From: Mangifera indica
Taxonomy: Eukaryota; Streptophyta; Magnoliopsida; Sapindales; Anacardiaceae
DNA: 64,000 nucleotides
Reading direction: 5' to 3'
Assembly: GCF_011075055.1 (NCBI RefSeq)
Contig: NC_058141.1
Span: 16,191,639-16,255,638 of the forward strand
This document shows positions 24,701 to 37,121 of the stretch, piece after piece. Every line of letters begins with the position of its first letter. Position 1 is the first letter of the stretch. The position numbers were made by a program, and so were the translations under genes. The notes below the pieces were generated by a model that saw nothing but the letters and a program-made list of their open reading frames with translations, did no database searches and was not told where the DNA came from.

Positions 24701-25998
24701 TCCATCAAGAATAGGATGCCATATACTCATGTCATTATTTACTAAACTGTTTGTTTCTAGAAATTGAATTGATTTTCATCTAGAAGGCAGAGTATAATTA
24801 ACTCAATTGCTTCATGAAATTTATATGGCTATTGATTGGTCCAAATGAAGAAAGTAAGGTTGCAGAAGTTTAAATTATTTATCATGTTGGTTTTTCTGGT
24901 TTGTTTAGTCCCAGAACTTGTTGAAAATAATCACAAGGCCTTCTAAGCTTACTTATGAAAACAGTAAATTTTCTTTTCTGATCAAATGAGCTGTTGAATC
25001 TCTTCAACCAGAAATATCGAATGCATAAGAGGCACATCTTGCCCAAGGAAGAAGACCAAAGATGGCCAGAATCAAGAGATCACAGGCACAGGAGTTGTTA
25101 TCCACATAGACCTATTATGGCATTCCCTCCATATCATTCTAATCCTGTTCTCTCTGCCGGTCCAGTCTACCCTGTGTGGGGTGCACCAAGTAATCACCCT
25201 GTCGGTGTCCAGATGTGGGGCCCGCCTGGATATCCTCCATGGCAACAGGCAGAAAGTTGGCATTGGAAACCTTATCCTGGGGTAATCTTTGATAACTTTG
25301 TTAGTAACACTCGAGCAACTGTTTTCAAAGAAGCATGATGGATAGAAATTGTTTTCAACGAAGCATGAATGATAGCACATCTTCTTATAGAGGATATAAA
25401 ATATCTGCTTTATGATCACTCTAATGTTTCACATGCGTGCTTAATATTTAAGTAATTGTTACATTTCAGATGCCTGCTGATGCATGGGGTTGTCCTGTGA
25501 TGCCACCTCCTCATGCTTCTTATTCTTCTTACCCTCAAGTGAGTAGATGAAGCTTTATTTGATCTAGTTTGCATTGTAGCATTATGCGCAGCATTCTTGC
25601 AACAATGTCTATATGCCTAGTCTATTATTTAGACTTATTCGTATTCCGTAAAATGCAGAACACATCTGGGTTTCAGAATTCTGGTGTGGTTGATAACAGC
25701 TACAAAATGCCACAGAATTCTGTGGATTTCCATCTGGTAATGCATCACCTTTCAATCTAGTGTGTTCTTTTCTGTACTTAACAATATATCTAAAGATTAA
25801 TTTCACTTAAAATGTCTGGTATGTGTGAGGCAGGCAGAGGAAATCATTGACAAGGTTGTGAAAGAGGCCATAAGCAAGCCATGGTTACCGCTACCATTGG
25901 GACTAAAGCCTCCATCGGCAGATAGTGTGTTAGCAGAGCTGTCTAGACAAGGCATCTCCACAATCCCTCCTCACATCAACGGCTCTCGTTTGTGCTGA
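21654..25998 (+). CDS. APRR2: APRR2-type pseudo-response regulator / GARP transcription factor (559 aa)
   Basis: Eleven coding exons: 21654-21783, 22458-22537, 22631-22697, 22980-23026, 23204-23281, 23357-23911, 24474-24614, 25012-25281, 25470-25538, 25659-25736 and 25834-25998. Phases agree; total 559 residues. Residues 16-134 form a receiver-like domain ([20 protein letters not shown] to [10 protein letters not shown]). In the place of the phospho-acceptor Asp the motif reads IAIVEVS, so Glu replaces Asp: a pseudo-receiver. An acidic linker follows (exon 6), then the GARP/Myb-like DNA-binding domain ([20 protein letters not shown], then [11 protein letters not shown]), a Pro/Trp-rich region, and a C-terminal GLK-type box ([20 protein letters not shown]). 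Family knowledge: APRR2 relatives of GOLDEN2-LIKE promote chloroplast and pigment development in fruit. Two upstream ORFs precede the start. Confidence 0.93.
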
Positions 25999-27900
25999 TG
26001 GTTGCATCACACCATCACTTTCCACCATTATTCAAAGAAGATAGTGAGGAGGTAGACCACCCACCCAACCCCCCAACTTTTAAAATTTGTTGGTCTTTGT
26101 GGTCACTTGATACTACCAATTGGTAAATATCACGTCACAACTCACACCAAGACACAACCAAAAGTACTTTTTCTGGTTCTGGTCTGATCTCCATCTGGGC
26201 AGAGCTAAAAAGGGTTCACTTTCCAACCCAAAAACAAAGGAACCAAAAAACAATGATATGTGGGTGTAAATAGATGCTAACAGCTGTATGGCGTCGGGGC
26301 TTTGAGGATGTAAATTGTTTTTGGTGATAAGAGTATTTGTATTATTGGTATGGGAATAAGCAGGTAGAAGTGGTACGTTATGTTGTTGGGGGGGTGGACC
26401 TTTCCTTGCCGTCTAATAATCGAAAATTTATGGTGGGGTTTTGGATATATTTATGGTGGGACATGATTATGAACATTTTGAATAAAGTTGACAAGGAACC
26501 TCAATGAATTTGCTCTCTTCTTCTTTATCTGTTAATTTTACTTTTTTTTTTTTTTTTAAATTTCCATTTGCATTAATCTCTTGTAATCTCCACTTTTGGA
26601 CGCAATCGCATGACTTTCTTTGCATAGCAACGGTTTATTCATTATACAGAAAATGATGTGTCTGTAATTAGTGGTATGGGTTCAGTGAAGGCTTTTAAGA
26701 GAGGATGAAGATGAATTCAATGCTACGCCGCCCATTATCAAAGACAATAACAGCGACGTGTCGCTTTCCGCAGCGAAGACTGATAGAGATTTTACATAGT
26801 ATTTTCAATTTTTGATAATTATAAAATCAATAAAATTATATACGTATTTTTTATTATACAATTAGGTGCACAAATATATCATTATGTGAATATATAATTT
26901 TAAATTAAATATTAAATAATATTAAATTATTTAATAACATATTATTTATATATCTAATTACATATTTAAAAAAATGTGTGATATTGCTCTAAAAAATGGT
27001 CCTAGTTTGTGTTATGAAATGGGATGAGAGCTTAATACCATTTGCCAAGACACGGTGGGCTTCATATGGCTCGAAATGATGATGAGAAGGGACCCACACT
27101 GAGAAAATATAGGCTGCCTTTCAGTGGGCTCAAAACGGGCCAGAAATTTTAACAACCCAAAGCGGACACCTGCATGTTTTGGTGTTAGCTTCCTGCTCAG
27201 GATAAAGAAACTTTTTGGCCCAAAGACTTATTCCTACCGAGGGTTTAGTAAATATTTAAACCCATATTTATTAATTTTTAAAGAATTAAATATTTATTAT
27301 TCTATTAAATTTTACCGATACTATTAAAAATAAAATTATTATTTAATAAAAATATTTTAAAAAATAAAAATTTATCCTATTTTTCTTCTTTTTATATTTA
27401 AAAATTTAACAAATTTTTTACCAAAGTTTGAAAAATAAACATTTTCCTCTATAATTTTTTTTTTAAAAAATGTTTATAATTTACAGTATATAATTAAATA
27501 TATAAATAATTTATTATTAAATAATTTATAGTAATAATATATTTAATTTTATTTTGATAATAATAATAAAATTTAACAAATAAATAAATATTTAAATTTT
27601 AAAAAATTTATAAATATAAATTTAGATTAACACTAAACCTAGGTGAGAATAAATCTTTTGGCCAAAGAAACTTTATCAACATAACTACAAATTTTCTTTA
27701 TTTTAATTTGAAGAGTGTGGGGAGAGGATGCATTGCTTGCGCATCTAACTCAAATAGTGCGGACTTAAAAGATTCTCGGAGACATGGCTGTGATAGAGTA
27801 GAGTAGTAGTTGGCAATATCAAATGATGAGATGAACGTGGATTTGGGATTTCTGGTCCCTTGACGGTTAGTTATATGTTTTGCGACTTGTATGAGGTTAA
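25999..27900. other. APRR2 3' UTR then AT-rich intergenic DNA
   Basis: The 3' UTR probably ends near 26500. Beyond it, 26860-26960 and 27240-27650 are very AT-rich, without repeats I can define or coding sequence. Confidence 0.45.
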
Positions 27901-27904
27901 GGAT

Positions 27905-28345
27905 GTTTTGTCAGCAATTTTACGGGGCGGCCAAACATTATACCTAAAGGACATTTACTCCCGCTAGCAGTTTCCATTACTAGACGACCCAATTATTACA
28001 CGCGTGCGACAAAGAACCTACGCGTTCCAGGGTGCAGATAGTGTATCGACTGCTGGTGATATTTGTCATTTCAATAAAATTGTGACGAGTGACGGAATTG
28101 GAAATAAAAATCAATAGTTATATATCTTGACCGTTAGGTTGTTTGTCAGCTACGGGGCATATACTCCCGCCAAAATTATACTAGGACATTTACTCCCGCC
28201 AAAATTATACTAGGACCCAATTTTTATGTACACGCGGCAAAATATGGCTGGTTCCGGGTGCAATAGTGTATCACTGCTTGATATTTGTCAAAATTTCAAT
28301 AAAATTGTACAGTGACGGAATTGAATTTATAAAAATCAATATTTT
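27905..28345. repeat. Diverged tandem duplication of about 210 bp
   Basis: Unit 1 (about 27905-28115) and unit 2 (about 28138-28345) share TTTGTCAGC, ACATTTACTCCCGC, GGGTGCA, TAGTGTATC, GATATTTGTCA, TTTCAATAAAATTGT and GTGACGGAATTG in the same order. Unit 2 has a further 32 bp duplication (ACTCCCGCCAAAATTATACT twice, near 28161 and 28193). Confidence 0.75.
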
Positions 28346-28349
28346 TAAA

Positions 28350-29160
28350 AACAAATCGATAATTAAATTAATTATTTTAATAGGTTTAATCAGTTTTTAA
28401 ATTATAATATATTTTTTAAATATTATTAAATATTTAATATATTTTTAAATATAAATAATGTATATTTAAAATGAATAATTTAATATTGCTTATCTAACAT
28501 TTTTTTTTTGTTAAAAGTATTTGTAAAAATAACTGATTTATTTTAATCTATCAAAATCAATTCAATTCAATTATTCTCTTTAATTAATATTTATTTATTT
28601 TTAATAATAATTATTTAATTTTTAATTAATTAATCAATCATACTTTTTTAATCATTGTAATTTTTTTATAAATACATAAAAAAAGATAAATATTAGTTTT
28701 TTCAAGTAAATTAGGTCAAATTATGAGTTATTTTATAGTGCCGATAAAAATTAATACTGTGGGCTACCCATGTTTCATTGCATTTGGATTTAAGAATGAT
28801 TTTGCCACCATCCCAGCTGCTACTGTCCAATCTTCACTTTTGTTAAATGTTCATAATTACTATTTGGTGAAAAAGAAAGCCGGTGCAACAACTAGTCATG
28901 ATTTGTCCCAGTTTCCCACGTGTCATGATCCTGAATACTATTCATGTATAATTTTAATTTAATCTAGTGGGTTTTAAAAATTAAATCATATTTAAATATA
29001 GACAGTTTTTAAAACTTTCACTATAAAACATAAAAATCGAACAAGAGAGGTCATCCAAAAACTCATCCTAACAAAATGACACAATTATCACCTAACAATG
29101 CTCGTTTATTTGGGGCATTATTGTGATTTCAGTGTAAGAAATGGGCGGGGCGGTCTAAGA
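28350..29160. other. AT-rich intergenic, no gene seen
   Basis: Mostly A/T homopolymer mixtures to 28720. A 79-codon frame at 28723-28962 has no recognisable features. Confidence 0.4.
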
Positions 29161-29359
29161 AAATAAAAAAACATGGAGTGGAGAAAGCAAATGCCAACTG
29201 TCGGAAACACTTACACCGAACAAAAAAAGCAAAAAAGTATCGAATCATCGTCCCATCGTTTTGAAATTCGGGACTCTCATTTATTTTGCCTATTTTTCTT
29301 AAAACAAATACAGAAAATAAAGAAAGCCGCAGGCAATCCAGTATTAACTTGTCTAATAC

Positions 29360-29761
29360 CTGTAAGTTCTTCAAATTTCAATTATTGTTATTATTATTTA
29401 TCTTCTGTTTTAATCATTTAACACGATCCGAGCTTAAACTGTTCGATTTTTATTTTTATTTAATTTTTAGATATCATTATTATTTTTTCATTATTTATGA
29501 AATGATTTGTGTAAAATTTGTTGAAATCAGAGTTGCATTGCATCACAAGCTGATTAATTTCGTTAAAAATGACCAAAAATTTTAATTTAATAATCCACAG
29601 TTAGATTAGGTCTTCTTATTTTGGGAATTGTGACTTAACATTGAACCAGATAGCCTTGTTTAAATTTTTATCTTCCTGAAATGTGTTGCATGGATCGTGA
29701 TTAAAGAATGATCTGAAATTCGGTAATTCAATTTTCTTTAATTTTTCACTTTTTCCTCAGG
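29360..29761 (+). other. Probable 5' UTR intron of TOM2A
   Basis: A good donor (TACCT/GTAAGT at about 29360) and a pyrimidine-rich acceptor (TTTTTCCTCAG ending about 29761) lie upstream of the TOM2A ATG at 29967. Based on motifs only. Confidence 0.4.
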
Positions 29762-29966
29762 CGCGGAGTTCATGTTTCCGACTGTAAACTCTTTGCCATG
29801 CACATATAGTAACTGTTTGTGTTAAATTTCATTTTTGAGTGAAAGTTTTTGCTTAAGTCATATTTAGGTAAAATGTGGTGGTTTTGTTGAAGGGCAACCA
29901 CACAAATTTATGAATTAAGAGAGAACAAGTTGGACTGTGATCAGGGGCATTTCACCAGTTTAGGGG

Positions 29967-32900
29967 ATGGCTTGTAGAGGATTCTTTGAGTGCTTATTGA
30001 AGCTACTGAACTTCTTGCTGACTCTTGCTGGATTGGCAATGGTTGGTTATGGAATCTACTTGTTTGTGGAATATACAAGAACAGAGGCCAATGCGACATT
30101 GTTTTCACCTGTGAGTGGTGATGAGACTTTGGTACAGCTCAGTCGGCCAATGCTTATGGCCGTGTCTTTGTCTTCCAGTATTTTTGATAAGTTGCCAAAA
30201 GCTTGGTATGATTGCTGCCTACTGATTTCAGCTAAAATTCAATTAGTGTGTTTTGTTGTTGCTAGACTTAGCGTGTTTTATTTTATACTTGAGAAGCTGT
30301 GTGGTATAGTTTTTCAGAAAATTGTTATGTTAATAGTATCAAATTGCTTGTGTTGCATTACTTTTGCATGTTAGCTATCCTGCTTTTAATTAATTGTTTG
30401 GTTGTTAATAGTTGTATTATATGATCTTGCTTATGATTAAGTTAACTGGTTATCATCACAGTACAATGCAAGAAGACATGTATTGTTAACAAACTATTAT
30501 CAGAAATATCTTTTGAGTGAGGTTACATAGAACATTCATTTTTGTATCCATTTACTTCATGGTTTCTCTCGTTTACCCTCAATTTTACCTTTTCCTTGGT
30601 TTCTTAAACAATTCAAAATATTTTGGTGATCAATAATATCTCCAAGGGAAGCATCACTACCAACTATTTCAAAAATCCTACTTATAAGAAAAAAGGATTT
30701 TTGAGATACATATATCATAGAATGGGTCTTGTTCAGAGATTGGTCTTGCAAGAGGCATTTCAATGGTACCGAGATTTCTTTTGCTTGAATATAAAACTAA
30801 ACAAACACATTACTACTATACATAACATGATTGTTGTAGGTGTAAGTTGTTTCTGTAATTCTATTCATTTCTAGATAGCACAGAACCTTTAAGCCTGGGC
30901 AATACCTAATTTCCAGTTTTTCAATTTCTTTTGCCCAACTTGCTTTTGGTACAATGACTTATACACTTCAGTGCGCACTTGTATCAGTTGATTATTCAGC
31001 ATATTGATTGGCTTTATTTTATATGCTTAATATTAGAGATGTTAGAGATCTGGCAATCACATGCACATATCTAGTTTTGATAGTTGGAAATGCTGACCGT
31101 TATGTACATCTAGGTTTTGTGTAATTGATACAAGTTAAAGTGAACTCACACTCTTGCAAATTATAAGGAAAAAGTGTTTCTCATCTGGTTTTGATTTGGA
31201 ACTGGGTTGCTTTATGTTTCACATATCAGTTTGGCAAAGGTCAGCTCAATTCTTAACTATTGTGTGTAGTGTCTCTTCTATGCTCCCTATTATGTGATTT
31301 TCAACCATAGTCCACTTCTTTTGTTGAGTGCTTTTTTTTTATTGAAGGAATCTATTCCTGGCCCAATTTATATTTATTTTAATCTATTGGTAGTACAATG
31401 ATTTGAATGCTTAAGTTGAGTTTTTTATTGCATTATATATTATCCTGTAATTTGCTCAATTCTAATTGTTGCACCATATCTCACTGCAGGTTTATATACT
31501 TATTTATTGGCGTAGGAGTGGTTCTCTTTGTCATCTCTTGTTTTGGTTGTGTTGCATTTACAACACGGATTGGATGCTGCCTGACTTTTGTATCCTTACT
31601 GGTTTATAATACTCATTGGACTAATGTTATGGTTTTGATTTCTAAGAGATAACTCTTTCATGTGGTACTGACGTTGTAGTTTTCGTGCATCTTGACATAT
31701 TTTCATTTTAATTATTCAAATGGTTAAATATGCCTTATTTTTATGCTCTTTTTTCGTGTTCCCCTATTCTTTGTCTACTATTATTGGTTTCCTTAAGCAA
31801 ACTTAGTACTCAATATTGGTAATCTTGTTGATTTTAGTTGAGCTGGGCTGTGCAGCCTTCATATTCTTTGACAAATCGTGGAAAGAAGTGAGCTTACATA
31901 ACTGAATTGTTGGTATTCAGGATTATGCACCTGATTAACTAATAAGTGAAACATTTCTTTTCAGGAGATTCCAACAGACAAAACTGGTTATTTTGACATG
32001 ATATATGATTTTCTGAAAGAGCACTGGACTATTGTGAAATGGGTTGCTCTTGGAATTGTTGTTTTGGAGGTAAGTATATTACGGCATCATTTGCTTAATT
32101 GAGGACAAAATACTAACACATGCATGATCTCACTCTTTCTCACTCTGCAACTGATGCATGAACAACTCTTCATCTGTAACTTATACAATAAGTGGATTAG
32201 GTTTGGGGATCTTATGTTTAAGCTTGCTTAGCAAAGATATTAAAAAAAAATGGATAGAACTCTTAATGACTAATGCTATACCATAGCAGCCCTTAAATAA
32301 TGAAGCAACTGTGAAATTACAGGCTCTTATTTTCCTGTTAGCTCTTGTGGTTAGAGCAGCTAACAGACCTGTAGAATATGATAGTGATGATGAGTTCATT
32401 GCCCCAAGGCAACAAGTAAGACAGCCCTTGCTCAACAGGCCACCAGCTCCTGCAACAGGTGTGCCTGTAGCTGGAGCTCTTGATCAGCGTCCAAGTAGAA
32501 ATGATGCTTGGAGTACACGTATGAGGGAAAAGGTGTGATATTTTTTCCTATATTTACTTGTTAAATGCAGAGAACATAGGTGCTTTATTTGCTTATTATG
32601 AATTGTTTTCTGTTGCCATGTACTGCCTCTTTAATATATTGTGAAAATATGGGATCTATATTCTCAGGAAGCTTCTAAGTTTTGGAATTATCTGAAATGC
32701 TTGAGTTGACCCAAAAAATGTGTTTCATCTTTTAAACCTGCGTCGCTTTTTCAATCCTTTATTATTTTGAAATTGTTGGGAAATTATATCTCTGGATTTC
32801 TAATCACTCTTCCACTTAACCCCTAATCTTGCAATTGCTTCATACGGTTACCATATTTACAAAGAGAACTTTGAGCCCATCATATAATCAAGTAGAATCT

Positions 32901-33302
32901 AGAGATTACTTCTGATGCTCCATCTCATTCTTTAGTTTTTCATGATGTTCAGATTTTGTGGTTTAATGGTTATGCACTTATCATCTTGATCAGTGTAACG
33001 TATTACAATTGTCTGTCGTTATTATATCTGGGATACCTTATATAGATCCCATTACCTTGTAGTACCATCATAGTTTTCTATCTTATAAAAACCATCATAG
33101 CACTGAGATTGGATGAGTCTATATGTTTATTTATAATTTATACTTAGTTCGAGTCCTGATGCTTCTTTTCTGGATTATAATGCTTGTAAACCAGTATGGG
33201 CTCGATACTTCTGAGTTCACCTACAACCCATCTGAGTCACAGAGGCTCCAGCAAGTGGCCCCTCAGCAATCAGAAGAAAGGAGTCGTTGCACCATTATGT
33301 AA
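29967..33302 (+). CDS. TOM2A: TOM2A-like tetraspanin family membrane protein (280 aa)
   Basis: Six exons: 29967-30205, 31490-31589, 31807-31887, 31965-32069, 32323-32532 and 33195-33302. The joined frame gives 280 residues, the length I remember for Arabidopsis TOM2A. It starts MACRGFFECLLKLLNFLLTL and has four membrane segments (about residues 10-32, 81-103, 112-135 and 172-192). The cytosolic tail has EYDSDDEFIAPRQQVRQP and LDQRPSRNDAWSTRMREKYG, and the protein ends RCTIM, a possible CaaX prenylation box. Family knowledge: TOM2A is a tonoplast host protein of the plant that tobamoviruses use for efficient multiplication; it interacts with TOM1. Its own cellular role is less clear. A probable TOM2B gene lies about 30 kb to the right, echoing their linkage in Arabidopsis. 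Confidence 0.92.
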
Positions 33303-36300
33303 TGCCTTCGTGGATGTTGCCTAATTCAGTTTTTTTGAACAATGGCATGGGAACTTAAAAGTTTCGAGAGGATGGTCTTTTCCTTTTTTGAGTTTGTGTA
33401 CAAAACACATTGTTCAGGAGTTCTAATCATTCCCCACTAGTATTTCAATTTATGCCAACTGCATTACGCCATTTTGTGTGTAAAATTGTACTAGTTGCAA
33501 ATTACAATCATGAATTCCCGTGGACCTCAGTTGAGGTTCTAAGCTTTCGCATTATGAACAACTTCCGAAATAGCTGCCTATTTTTCTAATGAATTGAACA
33601 TCTAGAAATTGAGTAAACCTGATTTTTCCTGAATTTAGAGTATCTTCATCTTTCAAAGTTTATCAAAGTTAGATCTTAATTACCTGAGGTTGGATCACAA
33701 ATCTCATTTAATGGGGCAATGCCATTCACAGTGGCTTGAAATTAAATGCATTCCAACCAGAGCTGATTGCTTTATTATTCTTTGTTTCTTGTATGACAAT
33801 GAAACTATGATAACAATTGTAATGACCAAGCACATATTTTAATGTTTAATGTACATAAATAACAGATGATAAAGGAGGTTAGTCGGTTCGTAGATATTTT
33901 TGTTTATCTTCAAAGAATACAAAAAGTATACGTAGATGAAAACTGACATCATTTGTAGAGGTGTTTTAAAACTGCACCCACATTCAATTGTTTACAGGAA
34001 GGTCAATTTTCATTTCCCTAAGTGCCCCATCACTTTCAGATTCAGTGCTAATAAGCTAGCTCAAGTTGGCATTCCTTTTTTCTCAGTTGGGTCCTAGTCC
34101 AAACACAAACAAAACAAAGTGATGGCAAACTAGGGCTTGAGGACTAGAGATTGGAGTCTTTAATTATGCACCCACTTAATATTTGTTCTTGTTGGTGATC
34201 ACTGACTCACAGTGGGTTTTGGTAATGACAGTTACTATATTATACCAAGATTCAAACAAAACAAACCAATTTAATTGAGGGGATTAAAACTAGAGAAAAT
34301 ATAAATAAATAAATTTTGGTGGGTAATGACTAAACCATAGCCCACATCATCTTAAATCTTTAACATAAGTGATTGGCTTTATTTAGTGCTGTATTAGCAT
34401 AAAGATGAAAACTCAGTTATAAATACTAGTATGATTATATTGTTACGAACCGCCAACTCTTCTTCATTGGTCTCAACTCAAATAATTCTCTTCAAAATAC
34501 GCACACACACAACAAAATGTTCCCTTGAGTTGAGGCCTATCGATTGGTTCTGGTAATTTTGAACTAATTAAACTCAATTATACATTGATCAATCCAATAT
34601 ATATATATAAAAGCTTCTCTAGAAAGCATTCTTTCTGTCCTTTGGCGTGCACTCGATGTAAACTTATCAAATGAATGGAAAAATATTCATAATCTTTCTT
34701 TCCTTCACATAGAGACTAATTAAAGGAATTATTGGGCAGTAGTGTGATAAATCCTTGTTTCCCTTTCCGGAGAGAAGTTAGTGGCTATGAATGAACTGGT
34801 TAGGTGTTAAATGACTTGTGGTTGATATTGAAACTTTGCAACATGGATGTGACTAGTTGGGCAAAAAGTAGCCTTATTGAGTTGAATCAGATCTAATATG
34901 GAATATTAGGCGCCAGTCTGTACTTTGATTTCTGTCGGTATAAAAATAATGCCACTTTGTCAACTGTTCATACGCCCACCTTATTGCCGTAACATGTATT
35001 TATTTGTACTTGTATACCAAATAATATTGTATTATATTTGCCCACCATCAACTTGGTTCTTGGTGGACAGCAGGCGAATGCATAGTACCTAAATTGACGT
35101 CAGTCTAAGGCTTGGCACTGCATGCCTTATCGGCTTGTCCTGTTGATTGTAAGAGTTATCTTTCAACAAAATCAATCTATTCCCTTCAACTTTTGGCTGA
35201 GTGGGCACCATACAAAACACTAAATAACAACAAATATGCAGGGTTGCACTTCTGCAATCTATTACCGAAGTCCTTTGATTTGCACCCATGAAAGTTGCCT
35301 CGCCTTTACTAAGTAGATCGATATTTTTCGATTTGATGGCCACTAAAAAGAATCTGTTTTTCTACATTATTCTGACAACTGAGAGAGACTCAAATTTTAA
35401 TGTGGAGGACCAAGAGTTTGATCCTCTTTATATCAAATTTGTTACGAATTACAGGAGATGCTTTCAATGAATTTTTGAAACGCCGTAAAAGCAGTAACTG
35501 TAACTGTAACTTTTTAGTGTTAGCTAGGTAGGGAGACAAAAACATGGGGCAGCAATAGATGTTCCGTTCGCTCATTATTATTTGAAGTTGTGGCCGTCGC
35601 ACAAATGTTAAAGTGGCCAACTTGTCGGCAACAACAAAACGAAAGTCCATCTTTTCATTCGCTCATTCATTCAGACATCCGGTGTATATGAAGAAGGCCA
35701 ACCTGCCTCCACTCTTTATTCAACACTCCACTTTAACCTTCATCTTTCCTTGTTTTTCATATACTAAATTAAATTCAACATAAAGTCCCTTGCCAATTAC
35801 TTCAAGACAAAGGTAATGTATTTACTTATTTCATTTATCTCTTTATGATAATTTTTTCATTTTACCCTATAGCTGCATATTTAAAATCAATGTATTTTGT
35901 TTGTTATAACGTGTGGGCAGCGTCCTTTGACTTAATTATTACTAAATTGTCAAAAGAGAAAGAGAATCTTACCCACCTCGCAATATTCTAATTACTCTAG
36001 TTGACTAATGACCGGTTGCATCGTTGTATTAAAGACTTTCATTTTCAGATGAAGCCAAAGGGCAAAGATTCACTCATCTTCACATATAGTGCGCGCGCTG
36101 ACCCAGCTTCAGGCATTTATTTTAATATTATATATGCATGTTTATAATATTATGTATATACCGTCTGCCCAATCACAGTACTCTGCAGCTGTGTTGAGTG
36201 AATTTATTTTGTTTGCTTACTATTTAATTACGCATTTGACTTCATCAATTTCCATTAGTTTAAGTTGGCGGCTTCATGTTTCAGGCCAGGCTGAGGCAAA

Positions 36301-37121
36301 TAAACAAATGGTGGGGTCTAGCCAAATCTTGGCTGTGTTGGTATCATCATCCATCATCATTACTATTATTCATGTCTTAATCAGTCTTGTCTTTGGCTTC
36401 TTAAATTATTGTGCAAGTTCCTAAATTTGTTTTTAGATTGGTGGTGGGGAAACTATTTATGTAATTTTATTAATTTAATGGGTTGTTACCAGTTGGATTT
36501 TCTTGATCGTAAGGTGTAATCAGCCTCTGGGTTGTTTTTGTTTTGGATTGTTTTGGTTTTTTTTTTTTTTTTAAATTTTTGCATGCAAATTTTTCTCTGT
36601 ACCATTATTTAAACATTTCTGTCAACAGCTTATTTTGTCCACTGCCCTGCTGAAAGTAACGGTTATATCATTAGTTGATTTAAAGACTATACAATTCTTT
36701 AGGTGAATTGACATTTTGAATTTTTATGGTTTTGTTTTTTCGTTTTTCTTGATTTTTCAACAATATCATCTCATCTTTGCTGTATTTGTATGAGAAAATT
36801 TAGACTTGGGGGAAGGACCACCGAGTGTATTTTTTCGGCAAGTTGCGGTTGTGGATGTCTGTTGAACGTGTTCATACTTTCCTGTCCTTTCTGTTTGGTC
36901 ATATCTTATTAATCTTCCTTGTATTTGGCACCAAACGGTTTACCACTAGAGCTGTTTGAAAAGCTTTTCAAGCCTCTTATATAAACATGAATCCTTTGAA
37001 CAGTGAGGGTCAGATTCTTGTTCCTGCTTCCGTATTTAAGCACTTGTGCTTCCGTATATAAACATCGAAGGATTGCTGTTTCTAATTTGGGGTTCTATTT
37101 AAAGATCTTGATCTTGGCACA
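33303..37121. other. Intergenic between TOM2A and the 5-phosphatase (3.8 kb)
   Basis: TOM2A 3' UTR to about 33600, then no supported gene. Short frames at 35288-35650 and 36089-36424 lack features of real proteins. The leader of the next gene probably starts near 36950. Confidence 0.45.

Noticed and set aside
36089..36424. 111-codon hydrophobic frame upstream of the 5-phosphatase
   Set aside because: T-rich sequence gives spurious hydrophobic residues. There is no start context or family resemblance.
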